Positions 1 to 11,211 of a stretch of DNA of 50,600 nucleotides are shown here, piece after piece. Each line of letters starts with the position of its first letter. Position 1 is the first letter of the stretch. This DNA comes from Isochrysis galbana (Eukaryota > Haptophyta > Isochrysidales > Isochrysidaceae). The notes beneath the pieces were generated by a model. The model was given only the letters and a program-made list of their open reading frames with translations, made no database searches and was not told the origin of the DNA. Both the position numbers and the translations under genes were made by a program. The stretch lies in the NCBI GenBank assembly GCA_018136815.1, contig CM030942.1, forward strand, positions 3,474,548 through 3,525,147, given 5' to 3'.

Positions 1-23
1 GGCGCGAGCGGCGCTGGGTGAGC

Positions 24-818
24 TCAGCGCTTCTTGCGCGCCGGCTTCCCCTTCTTCTTATACTTGCCCACTCTGAGCGCCATCCTCAGAATCTTGTTCA
101 TCCACCAAAGGTTTAGGAAGCCGGCAGCCGTCACGGCGCACATTAGAATATATAGGGGCACACGCGGCGCGTCGCACGGCTGGCCGATGAGCAAGGGCCG
201 GAGGGAGAATAGCATATGGGCGACACCCCTCCAATAGAAGATGACTCGGACGACGAGAAAGGATACTGCAAACGTGAGGTTCGTCAGGAAGAGAGCCAGG
301 GAGTCCCCCTTTCCGTAGCTGATCAAGAACCACCGCACATTGAGTGGGATGGTTGAAAGCTCGCCGAGGAGCAGCCAGGCCGCCACGACCGGCATGATCT
401 CGTAGCTCATCTGCATCGAGGTCAAGAAGATGAATCCTCCGTGGTGCGCCAGCGCGTCAAGTCCGACGTTATGTGGGTACTTCTCGAAGCAGTGGAGCAG
501 GTCCATGGCGAGCCACGAGAGGAAGCCGTAGGCCGCGCCCTTGACCCACACTGCCGCCCATGAGTTCGGGTCGTCCCGGTCGAGCTGCGCGCGGCTCTCG
601 TCGGGCATGTCGAGGAATGCTTTCGAGAGGTACAACCCAGCGAAGGTGCACCAGAGTGCGTTGAGCATGGAGCAGAGGTAAGTGGCGCCTGTCTCCCTGA
701 TGGGAGCACACTTCGAGGTACGGCACGCCCTCCTTGCCAGCTGATGTAGCCCTTCCCAGCAGATGAAAAGGCCTAGCGCTAGCCGCAGGTCGAGGCCGTG
801 GAACTCAACCGCCTTCAT
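24..818 (-). CDS. TLC-domain (TRAM/LAG1/CLN8-type) multi-pass membrane protein
   Basis: A 264-residue protein; the start chosen is the ATG at 818, because the frame upstream is only translated CT/C microsatellite. It has about six hydrophobic segments, a central His-His pair (residues 125-126, in AHHGGFIF), and a strongly basic tail ending RKKR that resembles an ER-retrieval signal. This layout fits the TLC fold of ceramide synthases and TLCD/TMEM56 proteins, which act in ER or Golgi membranes on lipids. Known of the family: the His pair is catalytic in ceramide synthases but its role in TLCD proteins is unclear. I see no Lag1p signature, so a TLCD-type protein is likelier than a ceramide synthase; substrate unknown. 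No intron is visible. It lies divergent from POLD4, and its 5' leader runs straight into the G-run and GA repeat. Confidence 0.8.
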   Translation of the reverse strand: MKAVEFHGLDLRLALGLFICWEGLHQLARRACRTSKCAPIRETGATYLCSMLNALWCTFAGLYLSKAFLDMPDESRAQLDRDDPNSWAAVWVKGAAYGFLSWLAMDLLHCFEKYPHNVGLDALAHHGGFIFLTSMQMSYEIMPVVAAWLLLGELSTIPLNVRWFLISYGKGDSLALFLTNLTFAVSFLVVRVIFYWRGVAHMLFSLRPLLIGQPCDAPRVPLYILMCAVTAAGFLNLWWMNKILRMALRVGKYKKKGKPARKKR

Positions 819-831
819 TGCGAGAAGAGCT

Positions 832-852
832 GGGGGGGGGGGGGGGGGGGGG

Positions 853-937
<85 letters not shown>
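832..937. repeat. G-run followed by (GA)n microsatellite
   Basis: About 22 G (832-853) then roughly 40 GA units (856-937), directly upstream of the TLC gene start. Further GA, GGGA and CT-rich tracts continue to about 1480. Every apparent ORF here is low-complexity Ser/Leu, Arg/Glu or Pro/Gly and is rejected. The tract probably forms the shared promoter and leader region of the two divergent genes. Confidence 0.95.
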
Positions 938-939
<2 letters not shown>

Positions 940-1655
940 GGGGGGAGGGGGGGGGCCGAGGGCGAGGGAGGGAGGGAGAGAGGGCGAGGAGGAGGGGGAA
1001 AAGGTTGAGACGTACGGCGCGCGCGGCAGACGGGCGCTCTGGCCAGCCGGAAGGGGAGCCTTGGCCTGGTTCTCTCCCTCGGTCTCCCTCTCTCTCTCGC
1101 TTGCGGCCCGCCCAGAGGAGGAGCTCCGGTGGCGGTGGCGGCGAGATCCCCTCTCTTCTCTCCTCTCCCCACTCTGTACTCTCAAGAGAAAAGTATAGAG
1201 TACTCTCTACTCTATCTCAAGAGTAAAACCTCGTGCTGATCTCTCTCTCTCTCTCCCCGCCCCATGCCCGCCCCCTCTCTCTTCTCTCTGCCTCCTGGTC
1301 TCCTCGTTTTGTTTCGTCTCCCTTTTCTTTCTCTTCCCCTTACTCTTCTCTTTTGTATTGCGCACACCTCTCCTTCTCTCTTCTCATCACACACCCTCTT
1401 CTTCTTCTTCTTCCTCGTCTGTTTCTTTTTTGTTCTACTCGTATCCTTTCTCTCTCTCTCTCCTCTTCGAAGAGAGAGGAAGTGAAGGGTGGCCGATACT
1501 GGACTTTTCTTGTAGATTAACAACCCCCTTAAAAAGCACGGTCGTCGTTTTTTCTTTTCCTCGGCCCGGCCGTGTCGGGGTTGTTCGTACGGAAGGGGCT
1601 CCTCTCTCTCTTCCTCCTCCCTCCTCGCCTCTCTACTCCCTTCCTCTACCTCCCG

Positions 1656-2099
1656 ATGGCTCCGCGCAAGAGGACTAGCACGCCATCAAAGTCGTCAACC
1701 TCCACGGCTCAGGCCGTTCGTACGCGTGGAGTCGCCAAGGCCCAGACCAGGGGGCAGCAGCGCCGGCTCAACTTCGACACGCCACTCAGCAGCACCAAAG
1801 AGGACGTAGGAGCCCATTCCGAACGGAGCAGCCAGGAAGAAATCCCCGTGCAGAGTGTGAAGCCTGAAGTGGAGACAGAGCAGGTTTTGGCGCCACTGGA
1901 CGAGGACGAGATGAAGGAGCTCTCCAAGTTCGATCTTACACTCAAGTATGGCCCTTGCGTTGGTCTCACGCGCATAGAGCGCTGGGAGCGAGCCAAGAAC
2001 CTCGGACTCGAGCCTCCGTCGCGCGTTTACGAGCTTTTGCAACGCGTTTCTGGCGATGACATTGCGCATAAAAGTATGCTGAGTTCATACCCATTGTGA
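1656..2099 (+). CDS. POLD4: DNA polymerase delta subunit 4 (p12)
   Basis: A 147-residue protein starting at the ATG at 1656; the upstream frame is translated CT-rich leader. The C-terminal half (about 91-147) carries the POLD4 signature: FDLTLKYGPCVGLTRIERW, then RAKNLGLEPP, ending in SSYPL as in animal and yeast p12. The subunit stabilises the replicative polymerase delta complex. The N-terminus is basic and disordered (MAPRKR). I see no canonical PCNA-binding box (QxxLxxFF). Instead there is RRLNF (residues 36-40), which matches a cyclin-docking RxLxF motif, and a T9-P-S-K site matching the CDK consensus. Length is typical or slightly long (human about 107). No intron is visible. Confidence 0.9.
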   Translation: MAPRKRTSTPSKSSTSTAQAVRTRGVAKAQTRGQQRRLNFDTPLSSTKEDVGAHSERSSQEEIPVQSVKPEVETEQVLAPLDEDEMKELSKFDLTLKYGPCVGLTRIERWERAKNLGLEPPSRVYELLQRVSGDDIAHKSMLSSYPL

Positions 2100-4218
2100 G
2101 GCCCTCATGATGTGTGGCGCACATCGTCCGTTTTGGCTTCGTGATGCAACTGAGTACTGGCACATCTTCTCAAAGGACTCTTGCATCTGGTCGGGTTTAG
2201 TCATATTGATCATGCGCAGGAAGAGTGCGCCAGTGACTACCGGTCATCTACGCGCACCTCGATCATGCCTCTTCTTCTTTCTTCTTTTCCCTTTGCTGCT
2301 TTTTGTTTGGTTGATTTGATGTTCTGATGTGTGCTCCGATGGGATGGTCTGATGTGGGATGATGTGTGACGACAAGTGAATACGTGACAATGAGTGAGAT
2401 CTCCACTAAACCAGAATTCGGGACGATGAACGATCGATAAATTATGAAACCAACCTACTCTTATACCCTCCCCCTAGCAACTAACGCCCCTCTGAGGGAG
2501 CTTGCCAGTGCAAGTCACCCTCATGCCTCATCCTCGTCCTCATGCCCTGCCTTTTGTCTTTTTTTTTTGGCATGGGGCTGAGCACTCAACTCACCTGACC
2601 ATAGCCTCCCAAGGCGCGCACTGCAACTCGCACTCCCACGCCCGCACCGCTCGATCTGCCATCGTACTGACTCCCCCACCTGTCGCATTCATCCTAGATG
2701 ATGCGATTTCCAGGCTCTTGTTTCCAGGTCCTTCGCCGTGCGGCCACACGGTGAAGCTCAGGTACATCTAGGTTGGTAGGGTTCGTCCCTAGCGATCTAG
2801 AATTCGAGTTCTTGTTTCGTTCCTTCTAGCCTGTTTGTCAGGTCTAGATTCCAGGTTTCCTCCTTTCGGGTAATCTTGACCCAAAGGAGCCAGGTCGCCT
2901 GTCACTCGCTGCGCGCTTGTCTCAGGCTCTCGAGTTACCTTGTGAAGGCTTGTTTAGCTTCTTGCAAGGCTTGTTGTTTCTTGTTGGGTTCCGGTTCTTT
3001 CTTGGGACCTGCTGACTTTCGTTGTTGTCCAGGCCTGTTCTTCGTAGGTTCTGCTTGGCCTGGTTAGGGTTTCGTTGAATCCCCGCGTTCGGCGTTTGGC
3101 GTTGGCGTTCGGAAATTTCCTCTCACATTCCCTAGGTCCGCTACCCTTGGCTTGTAGGTCCTTGCTTCTTTCTTCTCGGTCAAGGTGTTTGGCGAGCGAG
3201 TCGGTTGCTCTATCCGCTCGAGATTTGAGGTTTAATTTGCCATCTCCCCTTGGAGACCGGTGTAGGTTCGCTTCCTAGGTGAGGGAATCTTTCCCCTTGA
3301 TGCAAGTTACATGCAAGCCCTTGGCCCCTTTGGTGTTTCTTCCCCTTGGTTGCTACTCAGGGTTGTTCGTTAGAAGCGTCTAGAAGGTTCACGCTCAACG
3401 GCAAGATTTCCTCTGTCGTGAAGACATCTCGTTGCGATCTGTATCCAAAGTGATCGCCGTGGTCGCGCGACATGACGCTCCCCTTCGGACTCTCCGCTAC
3501 GTGGGAAGTTACAACGGAGACACGCTCCGGCCGTCGCTGCGGAGTCTCTCTCTCTCTCTCGCTCTCTCTCTCCGTCTCTCGCGACGTGTTTGAGTTATCG
3601 GTGATTTGGGGTCGCGGTTGCTTGATAATTTGCTTGGTTTGGGTGAATGATTCCGGTGTGTTCGTGAGTCGGTGTATCCTGTTGTTCTCAGCCTCGTTGT
3701 CCGTCGTTGTTCGCTGCGTCGCTGCACTCAAGCAGCCTAGGCTCCCTCCCTGAGGGAAGAGTTCTTTGTAGGTCTAACAATCTCTTACAACCCATCACAC
3801 TAGGGCCGCTAGGAGCGCCTCGCCGCCCCACAGCCCTTCGTTCGCCGTTCGTTCCCCGTCCAGACACCCAAATGGGGTTGCCCGACCCAGTCCAGAATTT
3901 CATTCACCCGACTCCCGGTGGGGAGGAGGGCCAAAGCGCCGCGCTAGCCGCCGGTGCTGCTCGCGACGGAGTGGCTCAGAGCCCTCCGGCTCCGCTCGAC
4001 TCGACACCACCATGTCCGTGGCCGCGAGGCGAGTGCGGTGAGCGGTGAGCGGTGAGCGGTGAGAATATTGATTTTAATTTTAAAAAATTCACCCTCATCC
4101 TCACTCGGAGTGATCACTCGATCGCAAACACCCCCTTGGGTGGTGGGTGGGCCTGCACCTGCACAATCAACTTCAGTCAGCCCCTGCCTCTTGCAGGAGC
4201 CTCCTGCCTTTTAGCTTT
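2100..4218. other. No gene seen; T-rich spacer
   Basis: Contains the POLD4 3' region and about 1.5 kb of T/G-rich sequence with only short random ORFs. A CT microsatellite lies at 3546-3580. Near 3946-4000 a roughly 60-bp stretch (from GCCGGTGCTGCTCGCGACGG) recurs at about 41463-41520, so it is a dispersed repeat fragment; its class is unclear. Confidence 0.5.
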
Positions 4219-4244
4219 TAGGTCGCGTTCCGTCAAAAGAGGAC

Positions 4245-4440
4245 CATGTCATTTTAAATATTGTGTAGAGGATTGTAAGAGAAACTTCATCCGGTTCCGG
4301 TTCTCTTATTGTCTTTTATTCTTATTGTCTGTTGCGACGAAGAGAACGCGAGCGATGGCGATGGCGTCGCGGCGTCGATGTTGCTGTGGCTGTTCTCGGC
4401 CGCCCTGGTCACTGTGATGGTGATAGGTGATAGGGCGATA
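4245..4440 (+). repeat. Ty1/copia LTR fragment
   Basis: The right half matches the 3' part of the copia LTR at 45118-45423: ATCCGGTT, GCGACGAAGAGA-CGCG, GCGATGGCGTCG, CTCGGCCGCCCTGGTCA. Both copies lose similarity after GGGCGATA, so 4440 is taken as the LTR's 3' boundary. The left boundary (TGTCATTT at 4245) is a guess; the copy looks internally deleted and no TSD was found. Confidence 0.5.
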
Positions 4441-4591
4441 GGATGCTACTACTAGCTAGCAAACCCAAAGCGACGACAAGACACAACCAAGAGGCCTGCC
4501 CGGAACCCACTCACCGACCCAGGCCCAAGGTACAAGGTGGCACACCTGGACACCTGGCACCTAGCACCTAGGCCGAACCTGGGAAACCAAT

Positions 4592-4626
4592 AAAGACCAA
4601 AGACCAAAGACCAAAGACCAAAGACG
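4592..4626. repeat. Heptamer tandem repeat (AAAGACC)5
   Basis: Five head-to-tail copies of AAAGACC, the last ending in G. It lies just left of a retroposon insertion. Confidence 0.9.
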
Positions 4627-4663
4627 AAGGGAAAGGGGGGAAGGGAAGGAAATGGAGCGATTA

Positions 4664-5410
4664 AACCTTTTAATAGTCTCACCGCACACGCGGCCGTGGA
4701 CCCTCTACTTTCTACTCACGTAGGAAACTTTCTACACCCCCACTTCCCCGGCTCTTCTCCCCCCGCCATAAGGCGACTCCCCCCGTGCACTACTAGGGGG
4801 ATAGGGGTGAAGGGCTTAGATATGGTCCGGTGGCCCGCGCCCCCCCCCGGTGATCATTCCCCCCCTTCCTCCTGTGTCTCCGAGTGGGCGGCGGTCTCAG
4901 CCCCGACTTATCCTGTAAACAGGTGCGGGACTTACCTATTTTTCGGTGAGCGGAGCTCTCGCTCCGCCCACCCCCTTCTCCGCGCTCTCTCTCCCCTCTC
5001 CTGCGGCACGCGCGATGGCGCGCCTGCGGCAGGCCTGCAGCTGCCTGCTGGCGACCCCTGGAGGCTCATGGAGGCCAGCTCTGGGGGCAGAGGAGGCTGG
5101 GACTGGGCCCTGGTCTCCCCTGCCTCTCCCTCGCTGGCGCTCCTGAGCCTCTGGGGCCCCCAATCTGCACCTGTCTGCCTGTCGACCAGGGGGGGAGGGG
5201 GGGTTGGAGCAATGGGCTGGCCACGAGGGGCCAGGATGGGCGAATGGGGCGAGCCTGTGGGGAAGGGAGTGGGTCAGTAGGGCAGTGGCCTCCTGGCAAG
5301 CCATCAGGCGTGCCAGGAGGATGGGTGGTTCCTCCCCCATGGCAGGGGAGGAGTGGAGAGAGGGGGGGGCTCGTGCCCCCCCATGGGGCAACCAAGTATA
5401 AACTTAGTTG
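4664..5410 (-). mobile_element. Hairpin-capped non-LTR retroposon, full-length copy with 15-bp TSD
   Basis: Flanked by perfect 15-bp direct repeats GAAATGGAGCGATTA at 4649-4663 and 5411-5425. Read on the minus strand, the element starts at 5410 with CAACTAAGTTTATACTTGG, which folds into a terminal stem-loop, then CCCCATGG, then a G7C/GC7 hairpin. It ends at the left with ATTAAAAGGTT. There is no convincing ORF, so it is a 747-bp non-autonomous (SINE-like) element. The TSD length indicates target-primed reverse transcription. Related copies occur at 31087-32040 and 38288-40847, and the 3' region also resembles the LINE 3' UTRs at about 8155-8360 and 39563-39740. Confidence 0.8.
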
Positions 5411-5648
5411 GAAATGGAGCGATTAGATGTAAGGGCGATGACAGTGGGAAGGTACTAGATGCAGATGCCGGGCTTCTAGTAGGTATGTAGCCCTGAATCT
5501 TCAGTTGTTGTTTTTTACTACTAGCTAGCAAGATGTCCTGCGATGCTATAAGTTCTAACGAGGGTGAAGAAACTTAGTACTGGTAATACTACTACTAGTC
5601 TACTACTAGAGGCGGCGGGGTGAGTGGGAGGGAGGGATAGAGACTGCG

Positions 5649-7408
<1,760 letters not shown>

Positions 7409-7612
7409 TCCTTGCCACTACAAACCATAATGCAGTGCATTGCATGTGCAGTTGGTGTGCAATGCCGAAAGCGGAGGTATTTTAATTTGCTACTCTACTA
7501 CAGGTCTCGGCGAGAGGGCAAGTTTTAGGGGAGTCATTGAGAGCGTCCCTCAGCTCGTAGAAATGTTTTTTGTGCTTCAATGGCCCGGTCACTTACTATG
7601 GGCTCTGGCCAA

Positions 7613-7680
7613 CCTACTTTTATAAGTAGGGGTCGACAGAGAAGAGACCATGGTAGACAACCTCTTCATTCATTCCGGCC
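7613..7680 (+). mobile_element. Hairpin-capped retroposon 5' end, truncated
   Basis: CCTACTTTTATAAGTAGG (7613-7630), preceded by CAA, is a perfect stem-loop in the style of the family's 5' cap. About 20 bases later comes CCATGG. It is cut off after 67 bases by a second copy in the same orientation. The stem sequence differs completely from the other copies while pairing is kept. Confidence 0.5.
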
Positions 7681-7900
7681 AACTAACTTTATAGTTGGTT
7701 GCCATGGAGCGCACCGCCGCTCCCCACCTCTCCTTCGGGCCCCCCGCCGAGGGTGCCCCCCCAATGTCCATGGAGGTGTCGCAGGCTTTTGATCCAAGTC
7801 CGCCCGCGGAGGCCGAGCAGGTGAGTGCGACTCCGGTCGCGCCACACGGCCCGTGGCCCCGGCCACAACAGACAGCAGCCATGCTGGCCCACCCCATGGT
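7680..7900 (+). mobile_element. Hairpin-capped retroposon 5' portion
   Basis: Starts with CAACTAACTTTATAGTTGG (stem CAACTA/TAGTTG), then TTGCCATGG, then a GGAGCG/CGCTCC hairpin. An inverted, diverged copy lies at 14685-14917; shared blocks include CGCGCCACACGGCCCGTGGC and the stretch around CAGCCATGCTGG. Similarity fades near 7890-7900 and I found no TSD. Confidence 0.6.
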
Positions 7901-8157
7901 GGGCCACAAGCTGTGAGAAGCAACAGGCCAATACTAGACCGGACCCGCAAACGACCCATCAGGCATGCCTTATGGCAGAGGCCTCTCCTACCCTGGAGAC
8001 GGCCGCGCTGCCCCGGCAGCGCGGCCCGAGACCGGGTGGCCCTTATGGGCACAAATCCAACACAAGACACAAGTCACAGTACGTATCAGAAGGCAGTCTC
8101 CCCAACACAACAGCACACAATCTCACCAAGACACGAGAGCCTGGAGGCGTCTCGAGA

Positions 8158-8965
8158 AAAAAAACCTTTTAACATTCTCGCCTCGCGCGTGGCTATGGAG
8201 GTAACTACTGTAGCCACGCCCAATTCCCTTTCTCTCCCTCACTTCCCGCCTTGCGGCAACTCCCCTCGTGCTCTACTTAGGGGCTCAGGTTGCGAGGAGG
8301 GCTGGGATGGGCGAGGTGCACCGGCCCCCAATGGAATGTTCCCGTCTTCCTCCTGTGTCGCTGAGTGGCCCGTTTCATGTATGTGTCATGGGTGGTTTTG
8401 CGTGGTGTGCACCCTAGAACTTATATTGGGATGAGGAGGGGGAGAGGGCCGCATGAGTCGAGCCGTGATCTCCCCCCTTCTCTCCTTGTTCGCTTGTGTG
8501 AGTCTCCTACGCAATCCCCCCGTGTGTGCGTTTGATCTGCGCGTGATACTATTAGTGTGCCCCGTGTGGTCAGTGGCTCAGTGGCCCCCTTTGGTGCATC
8601 TTTAACTTGAGATGAAGTAACAGGATGCGCGGCGCGCGGCGCGGCGCGCCGCGGTCTCATCCTCAAGCCACAAGGGGCCGCGCTGCGGCCTCCTTGTGAT
8701 AGTATGCTAAAGCGTGCGTGCTCTAACGACGTTGGTACGTTGTCTTTTCGCTCGTCGCTCGTGGTGTTTTTCTTCGACGGGGGTTCCTCAGGGAGAGAGG
8801 TGCGCCCCGACCTCAGGCGAGCCTTTCGGCTAGGCCGAGCGCTTTCGCCACAAGGCCGAGGTTTGTGTTCATTTTCGGTCTGCCCTTGTCGTCTTCCGTA
8901 AAGATGGGTGTGCTGAGCGTTAGCGGGGTTTTGAGTTTAGGTTTTCTTCCCCGTTCCCCGGGCCG
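8158..8965 (-). mobile_element. LINE 3' end (C-terminal coding piece and 3' UTR), interrupted by a solo LTR
   Basis: On the minus strand, 8965-8813 encodes a peptide ending GERGRKPKLKTPLTLSTPIF..DDKG..MNTNL.L..KALGLAERLA-stop. This is clearly related to the C-terminus of the LINE at 39882-40720 (GRKPKIKSPWDLSTPVF..NNKG..MSANLKL..ALVMVERLA). The downstream 3' UTR (8158-8812) aligns with that element's 319-bp UTR once the 318-bp solo LTR (8384-8701) is removed. The sense strand ends GTTAAAAGG followed by T8. The 5' end is lost. Confidence 0.7.
8384..8701 (+). mobile_element. Solo LTR (Ty1/copia-like) with 5-bp TSD
   Basis: Begins TGTCATGG and ends TTGTGATA, flanked by GTATG at 8379-8383 and 8702-8706. 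The same LTR, in reverse orientation and attached to a polypurine tract, lies at 43824-44132; the two match along their length. A solo LTR with a TSD is the usual product of recombination between the two LTRs of an element. Confidence 0.85.
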
Positions 8966-9138
8966 CTGCACCTTCATTCACCTTCGCTTTAAACGCGCAA
9001 CGCGCTGCATCGGGCGGGAATCAAATGCCGAATGTAGCTTGGATAAAAAGGAACCGATCCCCCCGCGGGCGCGACCGCAGATTCTCGTCTTTATGGGTAG
9101 AGCGTGAGCGCGCGTGACGGAGGGGGAGAGAGGGGGGG

Positions 9139-9262
9139 CGAATCGCACCATTTCTTGGCGAAGATTTTCGTAGCGTCAGGTAGCCCCCCCCCCGGAACTT
9201 TTTTATTGAGCATCGCGCCACGGTCAAAAAATGCAGCCCAACCCTTACTAATAGTTAAAAAA
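9139..9262. repeat. Dispersed repeat, copy 1
   Basis: From GAATCGCACCAT through GGCGAAGATTTTCG, a C-run, CGGTCAAAAAATG and TACTAATAGTTAAAAA, this matches 46783-46915 block by block. A shorter inverted match lies at about 24765-24835. The class is unknown; it may be a retroposon 3' segment. Confidence 0.6.
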
Positions 9263-9334
9263 TCTTCTTAAAAAATCTCCGCTACGCGTGCGGCATGAGG
9301 CAGTGTGCTCATGGACCTCCCTACTACCCAACCT

Positions 9335-10081
9335 CAACCCCTAACAACCGCCAAAGATCTCATCTTTATTCGGGACCTCATCACGGATCTCGGCATTCTT
9401 CGTAATGGCCCTTCGATCGTTTACTCGGATTCCAAGTCCGCCGTTGACATGGCTTTTGATCCGGTGGCTTTCAAGAAGACTAAGCATATCTTGGGTGCAA
9501 GAGCCTTTTTGCGCGACCTCGTCGCTAAACAGGTCCTCACGCTCAAGCACGTCAAAGGGCACCAAATGGTTGCTGACATTTTGACAAAACCATGTCCGCG
9601 CAACCAATTTCATCGGATTCTTCAACTCCTTGATTCCTTCTTTTCTTCGACTCTCTGCGAGACGTGAATCTACTTCGACGTTTGGTTGTAAGCGTCGTAC
9701 CCGTACTCCACTTAGGAGGGGGTATCATGGATACATCCATGATATGTGCATCATAGATCATAGATGCATATCTATCATGGATACATCCATCTCATGCCTC
9801 GCGGATGCTCATTCTAACCTCTGTATGTTTATACTTAGGTCTCTGCTTCTCACTTCTCCCTCGCGGCCGTTTCGAGTCCGCGCGGGGCATTCTTGCGGCA
9901 CAGAAATTTCACCGCGCGCTCTTACTTTGTTACTATTAGTTTCGTGTGCGTTTGTGTGAATGTGCGTGCGCGTGAATGTAGTAAGAATCTTATCCGGCGA
10001 TATACGATTGGCGATGCGATCGGCGATGGCGCTCTGCCTCGCCCAAGCCGCGGTGGTTGCCTCATGGGCACCACCGCGATA
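9335..10081 (+). mobile_element. Ty1/copia retrotransposon 3' end: RNase H, polypurine tract and LTR
   Basis: 9335-9667 encodes the C-terminal RNase H of a copia polyprotein: TTAKDLIFIRDL, VYSDSKSAVDMAFDP, FKKTKHILGARAFLRDLV, LTLKHVKGHQMVADILTKPCPRNQF, then a stop at 9665-9667. The polypurine tract AGGAGGGGG (9714-9722) precedes an LTR that starts TATCATGG (9723) and, by comparison with 45118-45423, ends CGCGATA near 10081. Everything upstream (integrase, most of RT) is missing. The reading frame that remains is open. Confidence 0.85.
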
Positions 10082-10639
10082 TGGAGCTGCTGCACGATTC
10101 TCATGGTCATGCTTTCCAATATACTCGGCAACTGCCCCCCATCGTCTCGCTTGCGCCGCATGTGGCATTGGACTGGGCAAGCGTCGAAAGTGAACATATT
10201 GAGTAACGGCCTTCCTCTCTTCCGACAGCTGGGCGTAGACCTCGTGGAAGAGAAGCCGCCCTGGGCAAGGGACTGAAGTGCGCGGCGCGATGTGAGCTAA
10301 TTGCGGTCTGAAAGCGCGCGGCGCGATGTGTTCGCCTTAGAGTTTCAAAAAATATTATTTGACGGAACGAGTATAACAAAAAATTGAGTTAGGACATGGT
10401 GCAAGTGCACCGAGCAGTTGGCAAACTATGGATGGAGGACGAGGATAGACGAAGAAGAGGAAGATTTAGCCGGCGCACGCCTTACGCCAACAGTCTTCTA
10501 AGAGAAAACAAAATATCACCTGGCCCTCTTTTGACGGAACATAGGGAGTAGTCCGACCCCCAGAAGGGGCCCGTCCTCGTTCGTCCCCACTCTCGGGTAT
10601 GCCGGAAAGGTTATCCCGCGGTCGCTTCGGCGACAGCGG

Positions 10640-10727
10640 CGTGTCCATGAGTACTTAGTCGAGCGCGGCGGCAGCGGGGGAGGGAGGCGGCGCGCGCTCC
10701 ATGACCCTATCAATTTACAGATAGTTG
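10640..10727 (-). mobile_element. Hairpin-capped retroposon 5' end
   Basis: On the minus strand: CAACTATC-TGTAAATT-GATAG (10727-10706), then GGTCATGG and a GC-rich GGAGCGCGCGCC..CTCC hairpin. Stem CTATC/GATAG differs from the CAACTAAG type but sits in the same place relative to CATGG. Its 3' part cannot be traced. Confidence 0.55.
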
Positions 10728-11211
10728 CCCTCATTGTCCCCTATTATAGGTTGATGTGGGGAAATACTAGTAGCTTAGCGGTCTCCTTCAAGAATTTTTC
10801 AAGTATCTAAATGGATGCCTCGGCAGTAAAGAGTTGACATCAACGAAAACACAGGTCACACAAGACTGAGTCGGACAAAGAAAGAGCTTCAAGCAACTGC
10901 AAGTTGCACAAATGTTGACGTTAAGGGCAAGCTAGGGGCAAGTAGGAGGTGAGCAAGAGCAAGAGCATCATGTATTGGAAGAAAGTAACACAAGCAAGTG
11001 AACTTCATGAGCACGAACGTATGGGAGTTCATACTGCGCGAGGCGGAAGCACTTGTCTCAATGGCGTCTCACGTCTCTATCATTCATCAAGGCCGCCCTT
11101 CGCAGAAAATGGGAAAGATGTAGAGAGAATTAGGGCCAACCGTAGAAGAATCCTTTGTAGAGTTCCAGATGCGAGCGCATGGGCCGAATGCTGGAGTGAG
11201 ATGCGCAAGTC

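Noticed and set aside
798-1226. Long ORFs on both strands through the GA/CT region
   Set aside because: Translated dinucleotide repeat (Arg-Glu or Ser-Leu runs) without conserved residues.
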